Of a stretch of 64,000 bases of DNA, positions 35,640 through 47,865 are shown piece after piece. The DNA comes from Setophaga petechia (lineage: Eukaryota; Chordata; Aves; Passeriformes; Parulidae): the NCBI GenBank assembly GCA_024362935.1, contig JANCRA010000009.1:29783166-29847165 (forward strand). The letters run 5' to 3'. How positions within the stretch are numbered: the first letter of the stretch is position 1; the number at the start of each line of letters is the position of its first letter. The notes beneath the pieces were generated by a model that did no database searches, was not told the origin of the DNA, and was given only the letters and a program-made list of their open reading frames with translations. The position numbers and the translations under genes were made by a program.

Positions 35640-36835
35640 TTAAAGCATCTGGCCTCTTTCCTTGCCTCACCCATCAGAGACTGTTTCTAAACCTGATTTG
35701 TCTGATGGCTAGAAGTTTTCTTTTAATTTCTAGAGTAAATTTGTTTATGGTCAGTTTAGACTCAGTTGTTCTTGGGATGTCCTTCAGCTGTAATATCTGA
35801 TTTTTACACTCCAATAGATTTATAGAGAGGAAATATAGCCCCTCTTATCCTTCACTTTCCTGGCTGTAAAAGTCAGTCTCCCTTCGTCTCTCTACATAGG
35901 GTATGAGCCTCCCTAGCCCTGGTCACATGTGCTCACTCTTCTCTTCACCATCCCCCACTGAAACTCACCTTTCTAGGAAGCGGGCAACAAGAATTGTACT
36001 CCATTTTTCAGATGAGATCTCCCCTGAGTCCTGCATACCAATAATCACTCTTCGTTCTCTTTCTGGATACGTCATAGGGTATTATTCGTCTTTACACACT
36101 TGAAACATTTTGAGGCTCACAGTCACTGTGCAATGACAGTGTGGTATATTATTAAGAGCAAGTTTTTGTCATTCTCTGGCATTTCCAGCTGTTGAGCCAC
36201 AACAGTGTTGTGTTACAGATGCTGATACATTTCTGCATATTAAAGCTAAGGCACTAGGAAAGCCAGCTACTGAATTCCACTCTTCCAAACTGATGCCTTC
36301 CCTTTCTACACAACCTGACTTTGTCTCCCCATCAGCCAGTTCTTTATCTACCTCCTAACTTTTTCATAACGTCTATTTTAGATATTAATTTCACTTATGG
36401 CACCATGTCAACTACCTTATTGTAGTCTAGACAGGTAAGATCTCTATCATTTCTCCAATCCAAAATAGTTGTTTTATCAAAGAGAAATATTAAGTTATTC
36501 TGGCATGCTCTGCCTTTGACAAACTAATATTGCATTGTTCCTCACTGTTCATTTGCCTCTGTGGTTTGTTTTTTTTTTAATTATTTCCTCCTACAGATTG
36601 GCTCTAAACCTGTAGGCACTGTGGCGGTCAGAAGAATGGGTCTGCATTTCCCTAGATTACACTCTTTTTCTGTTCTTAGAGATAACAGAAGCACTGATTC
36701 TGTTACTCTGCAGTCAGACAGTGCCACCACCAACTTGACGGATTAATTAAAAATCCGCCCTGTAAGATTTGCCATTTCATATGCCAGCTATCTCAATATT
36801 CTGAGATATTCTGGTCCCTGTGACTGGAGCTGATC
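35640..36835 (-). mobile_element. Ancient CR1-clade LINE relic with reverse transcriptase remnants
   Basis: Read on the minus strand, this region follows CR1 ORF2 in order. Near 36720-36835 is the part before the fingers (a decayed GPDE...-like string). At about 36390-36530 the frame reads FVKGRACQNNLIFLFDK, then LDYNKVVDMVP, corresponding to CR1 wording of the type FVKGKSC.TNLI.FFDK and YLDFSKAFDTVP (motif A of the reverse transcriptase). Next comes WLMGRQSQVV near 36290-36340. After a gap where the FADD-containing part appears deleted (about 36100-36240), the C-terminal part returns at 35640-36090 with a decayed R-HLEYC...-like segment and the LFSL-KRR-type segment. Many stops and frameshifts show it is long dead. 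No tail is recognised at the 35640 end. Confidence 0.8.
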
Positions 36836-39354
36836 AAGATGCTTACGTTCCTGTTTCATATCAAATACAGTAATTTCCTATTCTGTACACACAGTGTTTG
36901 CTCCATATTCTCCTTTGTCACAATTAATGAAAATTGGAATTTTACTCATTTAATTTTTGTTGTCCTTGGGTCACAACGAGGATCCCCTCATTTTTTTCCC
37001 CCAAGCATGCACAGGTCATTTCCACATTATATCACAAAGGAATCATTTGTTGTTTCTTTTACTTGCCTTTGCAAGATGTACCTCAGGCTGGCCTTTAATC
37101 ATTCTTAATTAACTTTTACTGTTTTAACCCTCCTGCTCAACAGCACACAGCAATCTTTGCAGTGACCTGCTACTTTTTTCTGGTGCAGCCTGTACTTTCT
37201 GACCGACATCACTCTAATGGGCCACTGACAGAATTAGTTTGGAGCCACTGGAAAAGAGATGTTAGAGGAACTGGCCTGGGTTTAACATCAGCCATGTTCT
37301 AAATTATTAAGAATTAAATGTATTTAACAAGTGTGTGAAGATATGCCCTAAGTCTTTCACTGAGATTTAAATGAAGGCATTTCTGCCAATGACCCAGTTG
37401 CTCTGGGTCAGGAAGAAAGAAGCATTTTTCTTTCGTTGCCTATTCTACACGTTCACTTATTTTGTAGATTGTGTCTTTTGTATTTTTAGAAATGAATGTT
37501 GCTAAGACAACCAAACTAGCTGAACATTTTGTTTCCCTAAGAACAATACATGTTTAAATATTCAGGCAATTTTCCATTGTTCGGCAGAAATGGTGAGATC
37601 AGTCAGATTATCCAGACCAGATGAGAGGAGTTTAGGTTGGCCTTCTCTTACATGTAAAAGTCTTCAGTGTACTGACAGCCATCCAACAGCTCTGTCCAAG
37701 GGGGAGCAATACACAGCAGACACACAGACTGCCCTCATAAACAGGGGAAATGTTTTGGGTTATCTCCTTCTCTTACACTCTCTACAAGAAATTAAAATAT
37801 ATTTCCAAGTAGAAGAGTTACACTCAGCCCTGTGTTGATGCTGACACAGAGCCTGCTCCTGCTCTGAAAGCACAGCATCAGATAATGATAGTATCTACAG
37901 ATCAGAAATGGCAAAGAAAAAAATCTATCCACTTTATCACATCCTCCCCTCTTGTCAAAACCATGACTTTTGGGCACATTTCAAGCATCTGGAAAAGATT
38001 TACCCTGCCATCTTCCAGCTGCTTCCTGATATGCCCAAAACTGGGCTGGTGATGGGATCCTGCACATGACTCCCACCTGTACACAGCTCACCAACCTGGC
38101 TTTCTGGCTGACTTTGCAGTCGAGCAGATTCCAAAGGGGCTGGCACAGCCCATCCTACTGGCTGATGTGTGATGACAGGAACTCCCACATTGTAAGTAGT
38201 GTTGAGCAAAGTGCAGTGCTCATGCCCTGCAGAGAACCACGCACTGAGACTGAGATATCTTGAAGTCAGCTTCTGACATGAATATTTTGTAGGGTGATCA
38301 CTAAGTGTGCTTAGTTTCACTTTTCCCTCTGGCATTGTGAGATGGCTAAAACTATAAAAACCTGAAGAAAATATGATTCTGGCTTAAAAATGTTTTACAA
38401 AGACGTGCCAAATATTATTGTAATGCTGAAAACATCAGGAAGAAAGGGGTAAATAGAAAAAATAAAAGAGATTGAAAGTGTGAAAAGCAGTCAGCATGAG
38501 ATGCTGCAAAAGGCATAGAGGTACAAAACCCATGGCACAGTCAAGAAAGGGGATGATCCAGAAGCAGGGACCAGACTGATACTAAAGGATGGAAGATGTA
38601 GAGGAGAGTCACAGTGGGAAGTTAAGTGAGGAATGCAGGACTGAAGCTGTCAGTGACAGCAGAGATGCTGCACAGTGGAGCAGGCACTCCTCCACTGAGT
38701 GACACACAGCACACGCCTGACTGATGAGTGTTACTATGAGATGGAGCTACTGATCCTTTCCAATATCTAGCTCTGGAAATGTGCTACTCCCTCTCCCTTC
38801 TACATATCTTTCCAGGAGACAGGAGCAATAGAGAATTAACACTGGATTGCAAGTCATCCATCTAAAAAGAGAACTTAAGAAACCACTAGTTTTTCATAAT
38901 TTGGTAGTTTCTGTGTGCATATCTGTGCTCTTCTCTTTCTCTTTTTAAAAGTGAAGTGCATCACCTAGAGCATTCCTATACTTTGGCCTAGCAACTAACC
39001 AGTGCAAAGAGGGTTATGCTGTTCAAAGAACAATGAGAAAGTTGTCTGGGTTATCCAGGCCAGATCCAAGCATACCAAACAGTAAGAGAAGTGTCCTAGG
39101 ATTGCCAAAGAAACTGGGTTGAAATGGCAGTGTTAGTTTTCAGGAAACTAGCTGTTTCCTAGGATGATGGACAGCTAGGAAGAGCCTGAATAACTAGAAA
39201 AGGGCATGAATCCTGGGTTATCTTGGAATCCATGGGTGCCATCAAAGAACCATACAAGCCATACAAGTCATAGAACACCTAGCCCTAAGACAAGTGAGCC
39301 TGTTTGGCTGTTTTCCAGCCTCGTCATTTTTCCTGAAAGAAAAGAATAACAAGA
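36836..39354. other. Non-coding stretch, no gene seen
   Basis: The CR1 relic may extend further right in a form too decayed to follow. Open frames reach 111 codons at 38000-38335 (-) without motifs. No other repeat is recognised. Confidence 0.55.
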
Positions 39355-39640
39355 CAAGAAAAGAGAAGAAGACAAGATTAGATGTGGCCCAGAATGGATA
39401 CATAAGCTGCGCCAAGGGAAATTTAGGTTGGATGTTAAGAAAATGTTTTTTACTGAAAGTGTGATAAAGTGCTAGAATTGTCTGCCCAGGGAGGTGGTGG
39501 AGTCACCATCCCTGGATGTGTTTAGAAAAAAGACTGGATGAGGCACTTGGTGCCATGGTTTAGTTGAGGTGTTAGGGCTGGGTTGGACTTGATGATCTTA
39601 AAGGTCTCTTCCAACGTAGTGATTCTGTGATTCTGTGATA
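39355..39640 (+). mobile_element. CR1 LINE 3'-end fragment
   Basis: This is the typical avian CR1 3' region: a GCGCCAAGGGAAATTTAGGTT string, TGCCCAGGGAGGTGGTGGAG, CACCATCCCTGGATGTGTTT, then GGTTGGACTTGATGATCTTA and TCTCTTCCAAC. It ends in the tandem tail GATTCTGTGATTCTGTGA at 39621-39638. The clear tail and low decay make it one of the younger insertions here. It is strongly 5'-truncated and non-coding; the left boundary is approximate. Confidence 0.95.
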
Positions 39641-40667
39641 TCACATCATGTGCAATTAAACTGCTGCCAAAAGCATTGTTTGGGATGATTTCGTTTGCTT
39701 CTCCTTTAGAGCCCTCATTGTCCCTGCAGACTGGACTGCCTACCTGACTGTCTCCTCAAGCCCAGGACTTGGCCAAGCTGGAGGACCAGGAGGACGATCA
39801 AAGTCCAAAACAGGGCTCATGGGTGAACAAGTTCTTTAGTCAGAGACAAGGGTCTAGCAGAAGCTTAAAACTCGGCAAATAAAAAGATGGAACTTTTGGC
39901 AGAATGGTAGAAAAAAGGTCTAGGAATGGGGCAGACTGGTGCAACCCAGGCTCACAGTTAGAGAGGTTGGTGAGAGTCATGAGCCTTCACACTGCAATAT
40001 CTCTGACTGCAAAAGAAGGTGATAGTTTCAACTTTTGCCCATGGTCCAAAAAATTTTGGTGCGATCAGGGCATGGAGCACCCAAGCTTAACATTCTCCTG
40101 GGGCAACCGATTGTAGGGAGTGATGGAGGAGGAAAAAGAAGTGGGAATTACAGCACAGAGTGCATTTGGGATGGATACCAAAGGGACAAGGAGCAGAGGG
40201 GAAATACAAGGTGTGCTTGCTCTCAGTGCAGCCTATTCTTGGAGCATCAGCAAACAACAAATCTTTTGTTTCATTTAGTGCAATACAACACCTACTGATT
40301 CATTAAATGTCAGTGTCTTTGCCCATGCCAGGTGTTACCTATAAATAATTCTGTCACCCAACTACACCATGTGCCAAAAAAGGGAAGACTGAGCATAACA
40401 GGACCAAAACCCAGAAGGGATCATTTTAATTTAAGAAAGAGCACCTACTATGTAAATAATCACTATTTGGTCACAGGAGAAAGAAAGGGGAAGGTCTCAC
40501 AGCACTACAGTTGGACCACAGCCAACACAATGGTGCATCCACAGTGCCAGCTGTGCCACACATCTGCAGTGAGTCTCTCTGGGGCAAGAGCAAGAAGCCC
40601 AGGGATAGTGCTGCACAGTTTTCTGTACACTTCCCAGAACCTGGCCTAAGACAGGATTAGTTTTAAG
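39641..40667. other. Non-coding stretch, no gene seen
   Basis: Overlapping plus-strand frames of 70, 87 and 105 codons (39904-40649) show no recognisable domain. No repeat is recognised. Confidence 0.6.
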
Positions 40668-40760
40668 ACCTGGCACTACCAGTGATATTACTCATATCAC
40701 TTTGAGAAAATCACTTGCCCTCCATCTGTCTCAGTTTCTTCACCTGTGAAACAGAACCTG
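40668..40760 (+). mobile_element. MIR-like SINE relic
   Basis: The sequence contains AAATCACTTGCCCT...CTGTCTCAGTTTCTTCACCTGTGAAAC, close to the MIR wording CAAGTCACTT...CTCAGTTTCCTCATCTGTAAAAT. The order and spacing of these blocks fit MIR; the ends are decayed. Family assignment is from memory of the consensus. Confidence 0.6.
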
Positions 40761-41957
40761 AGAGTGGCTTTGCAATGTATGACTGCTTTTCTGGCTCTGG
40801 CTTCCCCACCCGCTCAACAGCTGCGGCACACCAGTCTGCAGGTGGATCTGGTTTGTGTACCTTTAAGGGAGGCAGCTCTTGCTGTAAGAGACTATGGTTG
40901 TATGAATATATGAGCAGAAGAGTCAGTGTTACTGTTATTATTACAGACAGCATTTCTCTGAAAATGTGATTATGGCCTAGAGAAGGCAGTCAGTGCAGAT
41001 ATGGAAGCCATACATTTCAAATCCTATTTGTATTTATAAATGTGAACTAACTGCAAGGTGATTTACTCCTACCTTTCAGTAAGCCAGATAAAATACCCTC
41101 TCTGAATACCCCATAAAAAATATCTGAATAGTTCTTTTGTGACCACTCCCCAGTGTAGCCACCCCCTGACAAGGCTCTGTGGCCTCTGCACTCATTGTGA
41201 GTGCTCCATCTAACCTGGGAGAACAACCTCTGTCACACACAGGAGAAAGGATGCTTTGCATAAAGGAGCAACCAGAAACTGCATTTAGGACAGCTACTGT
41301 TCTGCATGGAACAGTGAGCCTCTCAAATTCTTTTTATTATCACTTTTCTGAGGACAACAGCTTTATATTCAGTTGATAAAAGAAACACAGCTGTGGGCTT
41401 AGGGAGTTGTATGGATGAGATTACTTTTTCTTTTTTTACACACCTGGTCTCCCAGCTACTGTTCTTATTAGGCATTTAGGGAAAAGCAGGGAGGGGACCA
41501 GGAGAAAAGGGGATGAAACAGCAAAGATGAAGGTAGATGCTCATGTTAGTCTCGTGAAGTAGCTGATCAGATTTTCTTTCTACACAGTAACTTGAATTTT
41601 GCCATGCAAAGGAAGAAATTTAAAATAAAGTTGTAACCCTGTTGTTCTCACCAACAGAGCAAGCTATCTGCAAATCACATTTTTAAAAATGTTGCATACT
41701 CAAACATGCATGATAAGGTTTTCAAGAGTGATGGAAAGGGAGGTTTGGATTTTACTCCAAATTTCACTTGTTCCTCACAACTCGGACATACTCCTGATTT
41801 CAGTGCCATGAGTAAGAGGCGTTACATAACTATGCAAAATGCCAGAGATGTGAGAGCACGAATCCTGTCAGGGCTCAGGTATTAGACTATGACTGAAAAT
41901 ATTGCCATGATTTCTATAGCAAATCCACTGAGTCACGGAAATGTTAGGGATTATTCA
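40761..41957. other. Non-coding stretch, no gene seen
   Basis: Short open frames on both strands near 40711-40969 partly overlap the MIR-like relic. Nothing else is recognised. Confidence 0.6.
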
Positions 41958-42015
41958 CAGATCTGAATTTCCTTGGCTCCTCTCCTGTGGGAGAAGCCAA
42001 GGAAATGCAGATCTG
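41958..42015. repeat. Strong near-perfect hairpin (25 bp paired)
   Basis: The arms 41958-41985 and 41990-42015 both carry CAGATCTG at the base, then a single mismatch, then ATTTCCTTGGCT and its complement, a 2-base bulge and five more pairs. The loop is 4 bases (TGTG). The stem length is near that of a small-RNA precursor, but the loop is very tight for one and I do not recognise a known microRNA seed. It is called as an inverted repeat only. Confidence 0.9.
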
Positions 42016-45000
42016 GAAGGAGAACTTTTGCATGAGCCAGCTTCTGCTTAAGGCAAGAAGAGAACACTTTCTGATCTCTCTGCAAATAGCCTAGGTGTCC
42101 TTTCAACTAATTGCACGCCATGAACAAAACTTTTTACAGACCCTGCCCCCTGTATCCTAGGTACCCGGGTACAAGAATGTCTTTAGTATATTCAACCAGC
42201 TTCGCTCCCCAACAGCTTTTTTGTACTACACAAATGCAGAGAACTGGCAGCATATTTGTCCTTTACATTGGCCAAGCATAAGGGAACTTCTTGACAGCAG
42301 GCCCAGGGCTAAGGACACTGAGACATGAGAGAGGATGATCTGCATGAGTGAGGGGATCTCCACGCAGGCTTGAACAAGCAGCTGCTTGCTTTGATTTCAG
42401 AGTGATAATAATCTTCCAAATGGCCTCTTAGGGCTCAGCTGCTGCAACATTGGTTTTGGAATCAAATTACTAGAAAGGTCAAAATTGTCAACATGTGCTT
42501 TAGGAAGAGGGAAAATACCAGGCAAAACCTGTAAGCTTCTACTGCTGAAATATGTCTGCTGGACTAGCAGATGCTAGTATTTTCTTCCTTTCACTGTAGG
42601 CAGAAGGGTGTCCTCTCACCAAGGGAACAGAGAAGGAGGTCATTCTGCTTGGAGTTCTTTCAAAAATGTGCAAGGAGGCGGAGACTCTTGTGACTTTTTC
42701 ATAATTTAAAAGGCATGAAACAGTGTTAGAGGGAGTGAATGAATACATTATGTTCCTCTTACCTGACTTGCCCCTAACCTGTGCATTCTGTAGGGCCCCT
42801 TTGGCACTGTTTGGCATGGCTGTTCTAGTGTTAAAAATGTATATATTTATTATTGATCCTACATCCAGCAGGAAAAAATGACTGTGGAGTTGGTGCTACA
42901 GCCAAAGGACAAGAAGAGAATTTTACTCATGCCTCCATTACATGCCCATTGGGGCATAAGCATAATAATTATTACACTACAGTTCTTCAACAAGAAACAT
43001 TAAAAAAACAAGAGAAAAAAAAACCAAGCAGACAAAGGTCTCCACAATGTTTGAGCTACAGCTTTGTCCTTCTTGTTTACCAGACCCCTCTGTGAGACCA
43101 TCTGAAGACATTTGATGACTCAGCATTCCATTAATCATGTATTTTCCTTTTGAAAGGATTCAAAGAAAAGTTAAAAATATCTGTTGACGAACAGCTTAGA
43201 GTTCCTAATGGAGGCTTATTTTGGATGCATCATGCAAATGTTGCCTCTTTGAGCTGGACCTCACTGATTAAAAGCCAACCTTTTATTCTCCAGAATATGG
43301 TTAAGACAGCACTGAACACAAGGAAGAGACTGTGCTCAGCCCGTGTTGTCTGTCCCAAATTTTAAAGTTTATCAAGACAAACAGTGTACACACAGGCCTC
43401 TCTCCCACTGATGCATTCAGCCATCTCTTCCCTGCAAGTTAGCTGCCTCTACATTCCATAGGCCAGTGTGGCCTTTCATATTGTCTTGCAAACCCCATAT
43501 GGATAATAGGATTCACCTTGATATGACAGTGTCAGAGTTTCTAAAGTAATTTTGCCCATGAAAAATCATCTTTCTAATCCCTGAGAATGTCATGTATATG
43601 AGCTGCAGCCTTTCTGGTATGAATTCTCCAGAGTGGATTCAATTTCACACAAGTCCTAGCAAGACAGATCATCCTAGGCCAGGAATTCATACCCTTCACA
43701 GCCTTTAATCTTCAGAGACACAAGAAACCACTGCTCTCCCTATAGCACCCAACTTTAAATCTATACATAATTTTTCCTTCCTAGAGCAGGTAGGTTCAGT
43801 TTGGGAATTTGGAGGTCAAATGCTTTAAACTGTCTTACCCTATGTCTCCCTTTCATGTTTGAACATGCTTATGTACAGCACTGCTTGTTCACATACAGTC
43901 ATCACCTACATCATTAAGTTAATGCTTTTCCACAGCATTTTTCCCCATCCATTTCTCCTTGACCCACAAAATCCTGTCACCTGTGTTTAATGAGCCATTG
44001 AACTTGCCTTAGGTTCAGGTTGTTAGACACTGTGTTCAAAACTGTTAGTCTTCCAGTGCTTTCCCATAACTTCCCTTGAGCTGTCTGTTCTTGGTCAGCT
44101 ACCTAGTCATGAACTCTACATCAGAATGACTCCTCACCAAGACAGTACATACCAGGCTTAAATCCACCTCAGAGCAGCCTGACAGACAGGAGATATTTGT
44201 AGTATTTCCATGGAGACAAGCAGACCAGGTTCCACTTACCCAAAAGGGAGTGGCTCTCTGTGGTGCTTCAGGGCTGAGAATCAGGGAAGTGCTCACAGAA
44301 GCCCTCCAGCCTCACCTGAGTGAGCACCAAAGGACATGCTCCAGTACAGCCAGGCAACATTTGTGTGGCCTAGCTGAATCTGGCTCAAGGTCATGAACAG
44401 CAGAGATATCTCTCATGCCTTTTACTCTTCTGAGAGTTCACCTTTGCTGTATGCTTTGCATGCCTCTTGTTTCAGTTGCAACATGATTTTTATTATTGCA
44501 GACCACTGTTTCACAGTCTGACTTTTTTCTTTTTTTTATTACTGCTTCGCATTGCTGCATTGGTTAAAATACTGCTACTGCAATCAAGAATTTTGGTTAA
44601 CAGCTGAATAAATGCTTGAAGACATGAATAATTATCATAATTTACTCTATTAACCCCACACACAAAATTTAAAGACTTGCAAGCACCCCCACTGGAGAAA
44701 ATACTTCAGAAACAGAAAATATTAGGAAAGATGTTGCTCTGTGCTAAAGAAAGACAGTTCAGAAAGGTTGTATAGAAGTCACATTTAGTTCACTTTTAAT
44801 GCTTTGAAAGGGGAGAATCTTTTAAACTTTCAGAAGTGAGTACCTGCCTCAGGACAGTGCTTCCTTTACTTAATTTTCTCCAATGGAGACCCCTCACTCT
44901 TCAGACCTGCACAGTTGTTTGGACCAGACTGAAATAGCTGCAGTCATGACCTTGCTCTTACCTTTCCCCATTACCACCAATTTCTTTGACAGTTAGTACT

Positions 45001-45301
45001 TTTGGGGGCAGTGGAAGGATTATGTCCCCTGATGATGAGGCCAGGACTTGTCTTTGTGCAGGAATATAGCAGATGTAGTGAAAAACACAAATTCTCTGCT
45101 CCTCTTTTCTCTCTGGGGACTTTGGCATCCAGCTTGTCCAGCAGAATTCCCTCAAAGAATGGAAAGGGCTCAGAAATGAAAGAACTGGCTTCAGGTCAAC
45201 ACTTGGTCCTTCAGGCAAACTCCTGAGATGCACTATACATGAAATGAATTGCAGATCTCTTTCTCTGAGGGAATTAGAGTTAATAGCTTAATGTTCTCAA
45301 T
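42016..45301. other. Non-coding stretch, no gene seen
   Basis: No open frame exceeds about 92 codons, and no repeat family is recognised in this 3.3 kb. A few A-rich runs occur near 43006-43023. Confidence 0.65.
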
Positions 45302-45330
45302 AAAAAGAAAAAAAAAAAAAAGAAAAAGAA
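45302..45330 (+). repeat. A-rich tract
   Basis: The tract is A5-G-A14-G-A5-G-A2, preceded directly by AATAAAAAG-like sequence. This superficially resembles a poly(A) signal and tail of a retrocopy, but no transcript-like sequence or target duplication is recognisable upstream. Confidence 0.8.
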
Positions 45331-45826
45331 GCTGTGCAGGCATTTTCTTCTTCAGGGAATTTCAGGAGAGATGGTTGTTAGGGAGAGGGAGTAGGATCCC
45401 ATTTTGTATGCAGATTTCAGTACTGAATTGAAGGTCTTATGGTCTCATGATGCCAGGGCAAAAGCACCACTATCTGGCCAGTCCTTGTGCAGTGATCATC
45501 AGATGACCTTGAGATTTACCCAACCAGGACAGTACAGTTTCTATAAATATTACATTTTCCAGGATCGTGTTTTCAGCTGTACCAGAGACAACCCTAGAGA
45601 AGAATTCAGTCAGGCATACCCTCCAATCCTTCTTACCCCTTCCCTCTCCCCCAGTACTGGTCCTCCCTTACTCTGGGTTGTAAAGAAAAGCTCTGAGATT
45701 TCTCTTTTAGCACTGACCTTCTGAGCTATCTAATGATGAAGATAGGAAGAGGCTGCAACCAGACAGTGGAAAAAAAACCCCCATTTGCTAGCAGGGAAAT
45801 GTGTGAGTAATATACACACTGTTGGA
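45331..45826. other. Non-coding stretch, no gene seen
   Basis: A 106-codon plus frame (45404-45724) is present without recognisable motifs. No repeat is recognised. Confidence 0.6.
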
Positions 45827-46056
45827 CGGTGGCCAAATCGCTCTAGTAACGGCTGTTAGTTCCCCTTATGAAGAAAATGATTAAATGAGAAAGAGAAGCT
45901 GCAGTCGGGTGTCAGAAATGCTGAGTCGCAACGGGAGAGTGCCGCATCTGATGGAAATTTACCCAGGAGCCAGCGACCTTCACATGCTGGGGACAAGGAC
46001 CGAGGGCTTGTAGGGGAATCCTGCCCTCGCTCACACACTGCTGTACTACCTCCACG
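45827..46056. other. Small CpG-rich patch
   Basis: Eleven CpG dinucleotides fall within 230 bases in a window where CpG is otherwise scarce outside the LTR. Local GC is somewhat above 50% by eye. It is too short for a standard CpG island and has no visible promoter elements. It could be a small unmethylated regulatory patch, a remnant of a young insertion, or a chance fluctuation. Confidence 0.55.
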
Positions 46057-47816
46057 TCACCACCCAAGCAGAGCACAGCCTGGAAAAAGCAGATCAGAAG
46101 ATCAGCTCCAAGACAGAGTGGGCTGCCAGGACAGGCTCCATGGCATGAAACAGGGCACTGCTCTCCATAGTGCGCAAGGATGTCTGACCCCATAGCACTG
46201 CCTAGTCCTCAGGGATTACTTGCCTCAGGTAAATTTAATTGCTGCTCATCTGGCTCCTCCCCTGCTGCTTTGGATGCATAGATTTGAAATCAGACAGCTG
46301 GGTCCAGCTGATCCATAGCTGGGGCTGCCACAACAGGAGACAGCAGGCAGCAGAGGTGACTTTACCACTCTCTGCTTTTAGGGCTGTGCCTTGGGTCAAG
46401 ATAGAGCTTCCCCAGTGCATGCACCGTAGCCATTTTCACATGATTTCAGGCCCATATTAGAAGCAGAATGCAGGAATGCTCTGGCTTCAACCTTCTCAGA
46501 GGATCTCAGGATTGGGATACCACCAGAACATCTCATCCTCTCTGTCATGTACCGGCACATAATCAATGGCTTTCCTGCAAGTTCTCAGCCTCTCCCTGAG
46601 AGACAATGAGAAGTGGGGGAGGATGTGCAGTAACGCCAGAGGGCAGAGGATACAAGAGAGTAAGTAAGAGTTGTAGTTGAAAACAGAGGACAACTACTTT
46701 CATCGAGCTCAAAGATGGAAAAAAGAGGAGAAAGTAGCTGGTGCTGCAATGATGGGGATGATGGCTAGATGGTGCTAGCACATGCTCCTGTGCTTTTATC
46801 ATGAACTAGTGCAACATCATACTTGTTTTTCCTTTAGACAGAGGTTTCATTTCCATTGCAAGAGCTGGAGAAACTACTGTTTGTTGATGATATTGCTAAC
46901 AGAGAACTGGTAGTCCCCAGTGGAGCTCTTGTTCATGTCAAAGATGAAGGGTTTTTGGAGTATGAGAAAGATAATTCTCTCTTTGCAGTACTGGGGAATG
47001 ATAAGCAGCCGTCTCAACCCAGTAGTCCTGTGTTGGCTAAACATGACACAAAATATTATATCTGCCTGACGTCATCCCTGAACTCACGCCTTCTTGTGCT
47101 GTGCTGCAGAAACTCGTTCTTAATCCTCTGGACTATACTGGATTAAGCTCTCCTGGCTGTGCTGATAGAGCCGGCTCCAGTCACCAAGGCAACAGCAGGC
47201 TCCTCAGCTCCTGCAAGGAGCATATCCATGTGGTGAGGTGAAGATCCTGGCTCCAGCACACCCAGTCCTGCAAGCCACATACCTTCAATTTGTACACTGT
47301 GGTTTTTATTTGGCGCTGCATCCTGCTTGTAGCAGAGCATCTGTATGGCTCTTCAGAAGATCCAGGACCAGGTAGGAGAGATCCTGTGCCCACTGTGCTG
47401 AAAACCAATGGGCTTCTGGGATACCTGCTGGTGGACTGGTGCTTGACAACCAAGGTCCTGAGAAGTTCAGGCGACACAAGGACTATTTCCAAACTCCAGA
47501 GCTTGGATTAAATGTCTCCTATTCTCTTAGTGAATATCTGTCATGAACAATGAAGACTGAGGGTAAATGAGATCTTGAATATAGGTTCAGACCTAAAACA
47601 AACTCCCCATATATTACAGCTTACACAGAGCCCTGCAACCACTAGAGGGAACAGAAGCTCACAATGAATGACAAAATTACAAGATTGCTCTCTAAAATGA
47701 ATGCAGTCAATGAGAAAATACTAGCAGACGTTCTCCATTAGGACTGGAGATGAAATACAGACATCTGCTGATCTGGAAAGAGGAGGAAGTGACAACTGGA
47801 AACTGAGAACAAGTAT
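46057..47816. other. Non-coding stretch, one exon-like open frame not accepted
   Basis: At 46856-47146 (+) a 96-codon frame begins just after TTTTTCCTTTAG, which resembles a splice acceptor. Its first half has a gene-like mix of charged and hydrophobic residues. I see no good donor within it, its end is low quality, and no protein family is recognised. Other frames of up to 103 codons overlap on the other strand. Confidence 0.45.
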
Positions 47817-47865
47817 TTTGTATCTTTGCCTGCTTTGTATCTTTTTGTATCTTTGTATCTTTGCC
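47817..47865 (+). repeat. TTTGTATC imperfect tandem repeat
   Basis: Four copies of TTTGTATC are separated by short T-rich spacers and flanked by TTTGCC. It is a small simple-sequence repeat. Confidence 0.85.

Noticed and set aside
45249..45431. Retrocopy ending in AATAAA plus an A-rich tract
   Set aside because: The upstream sequence is not recognisable as a transcript, and the tract is interrupted by G in a simple-repeat pattern.
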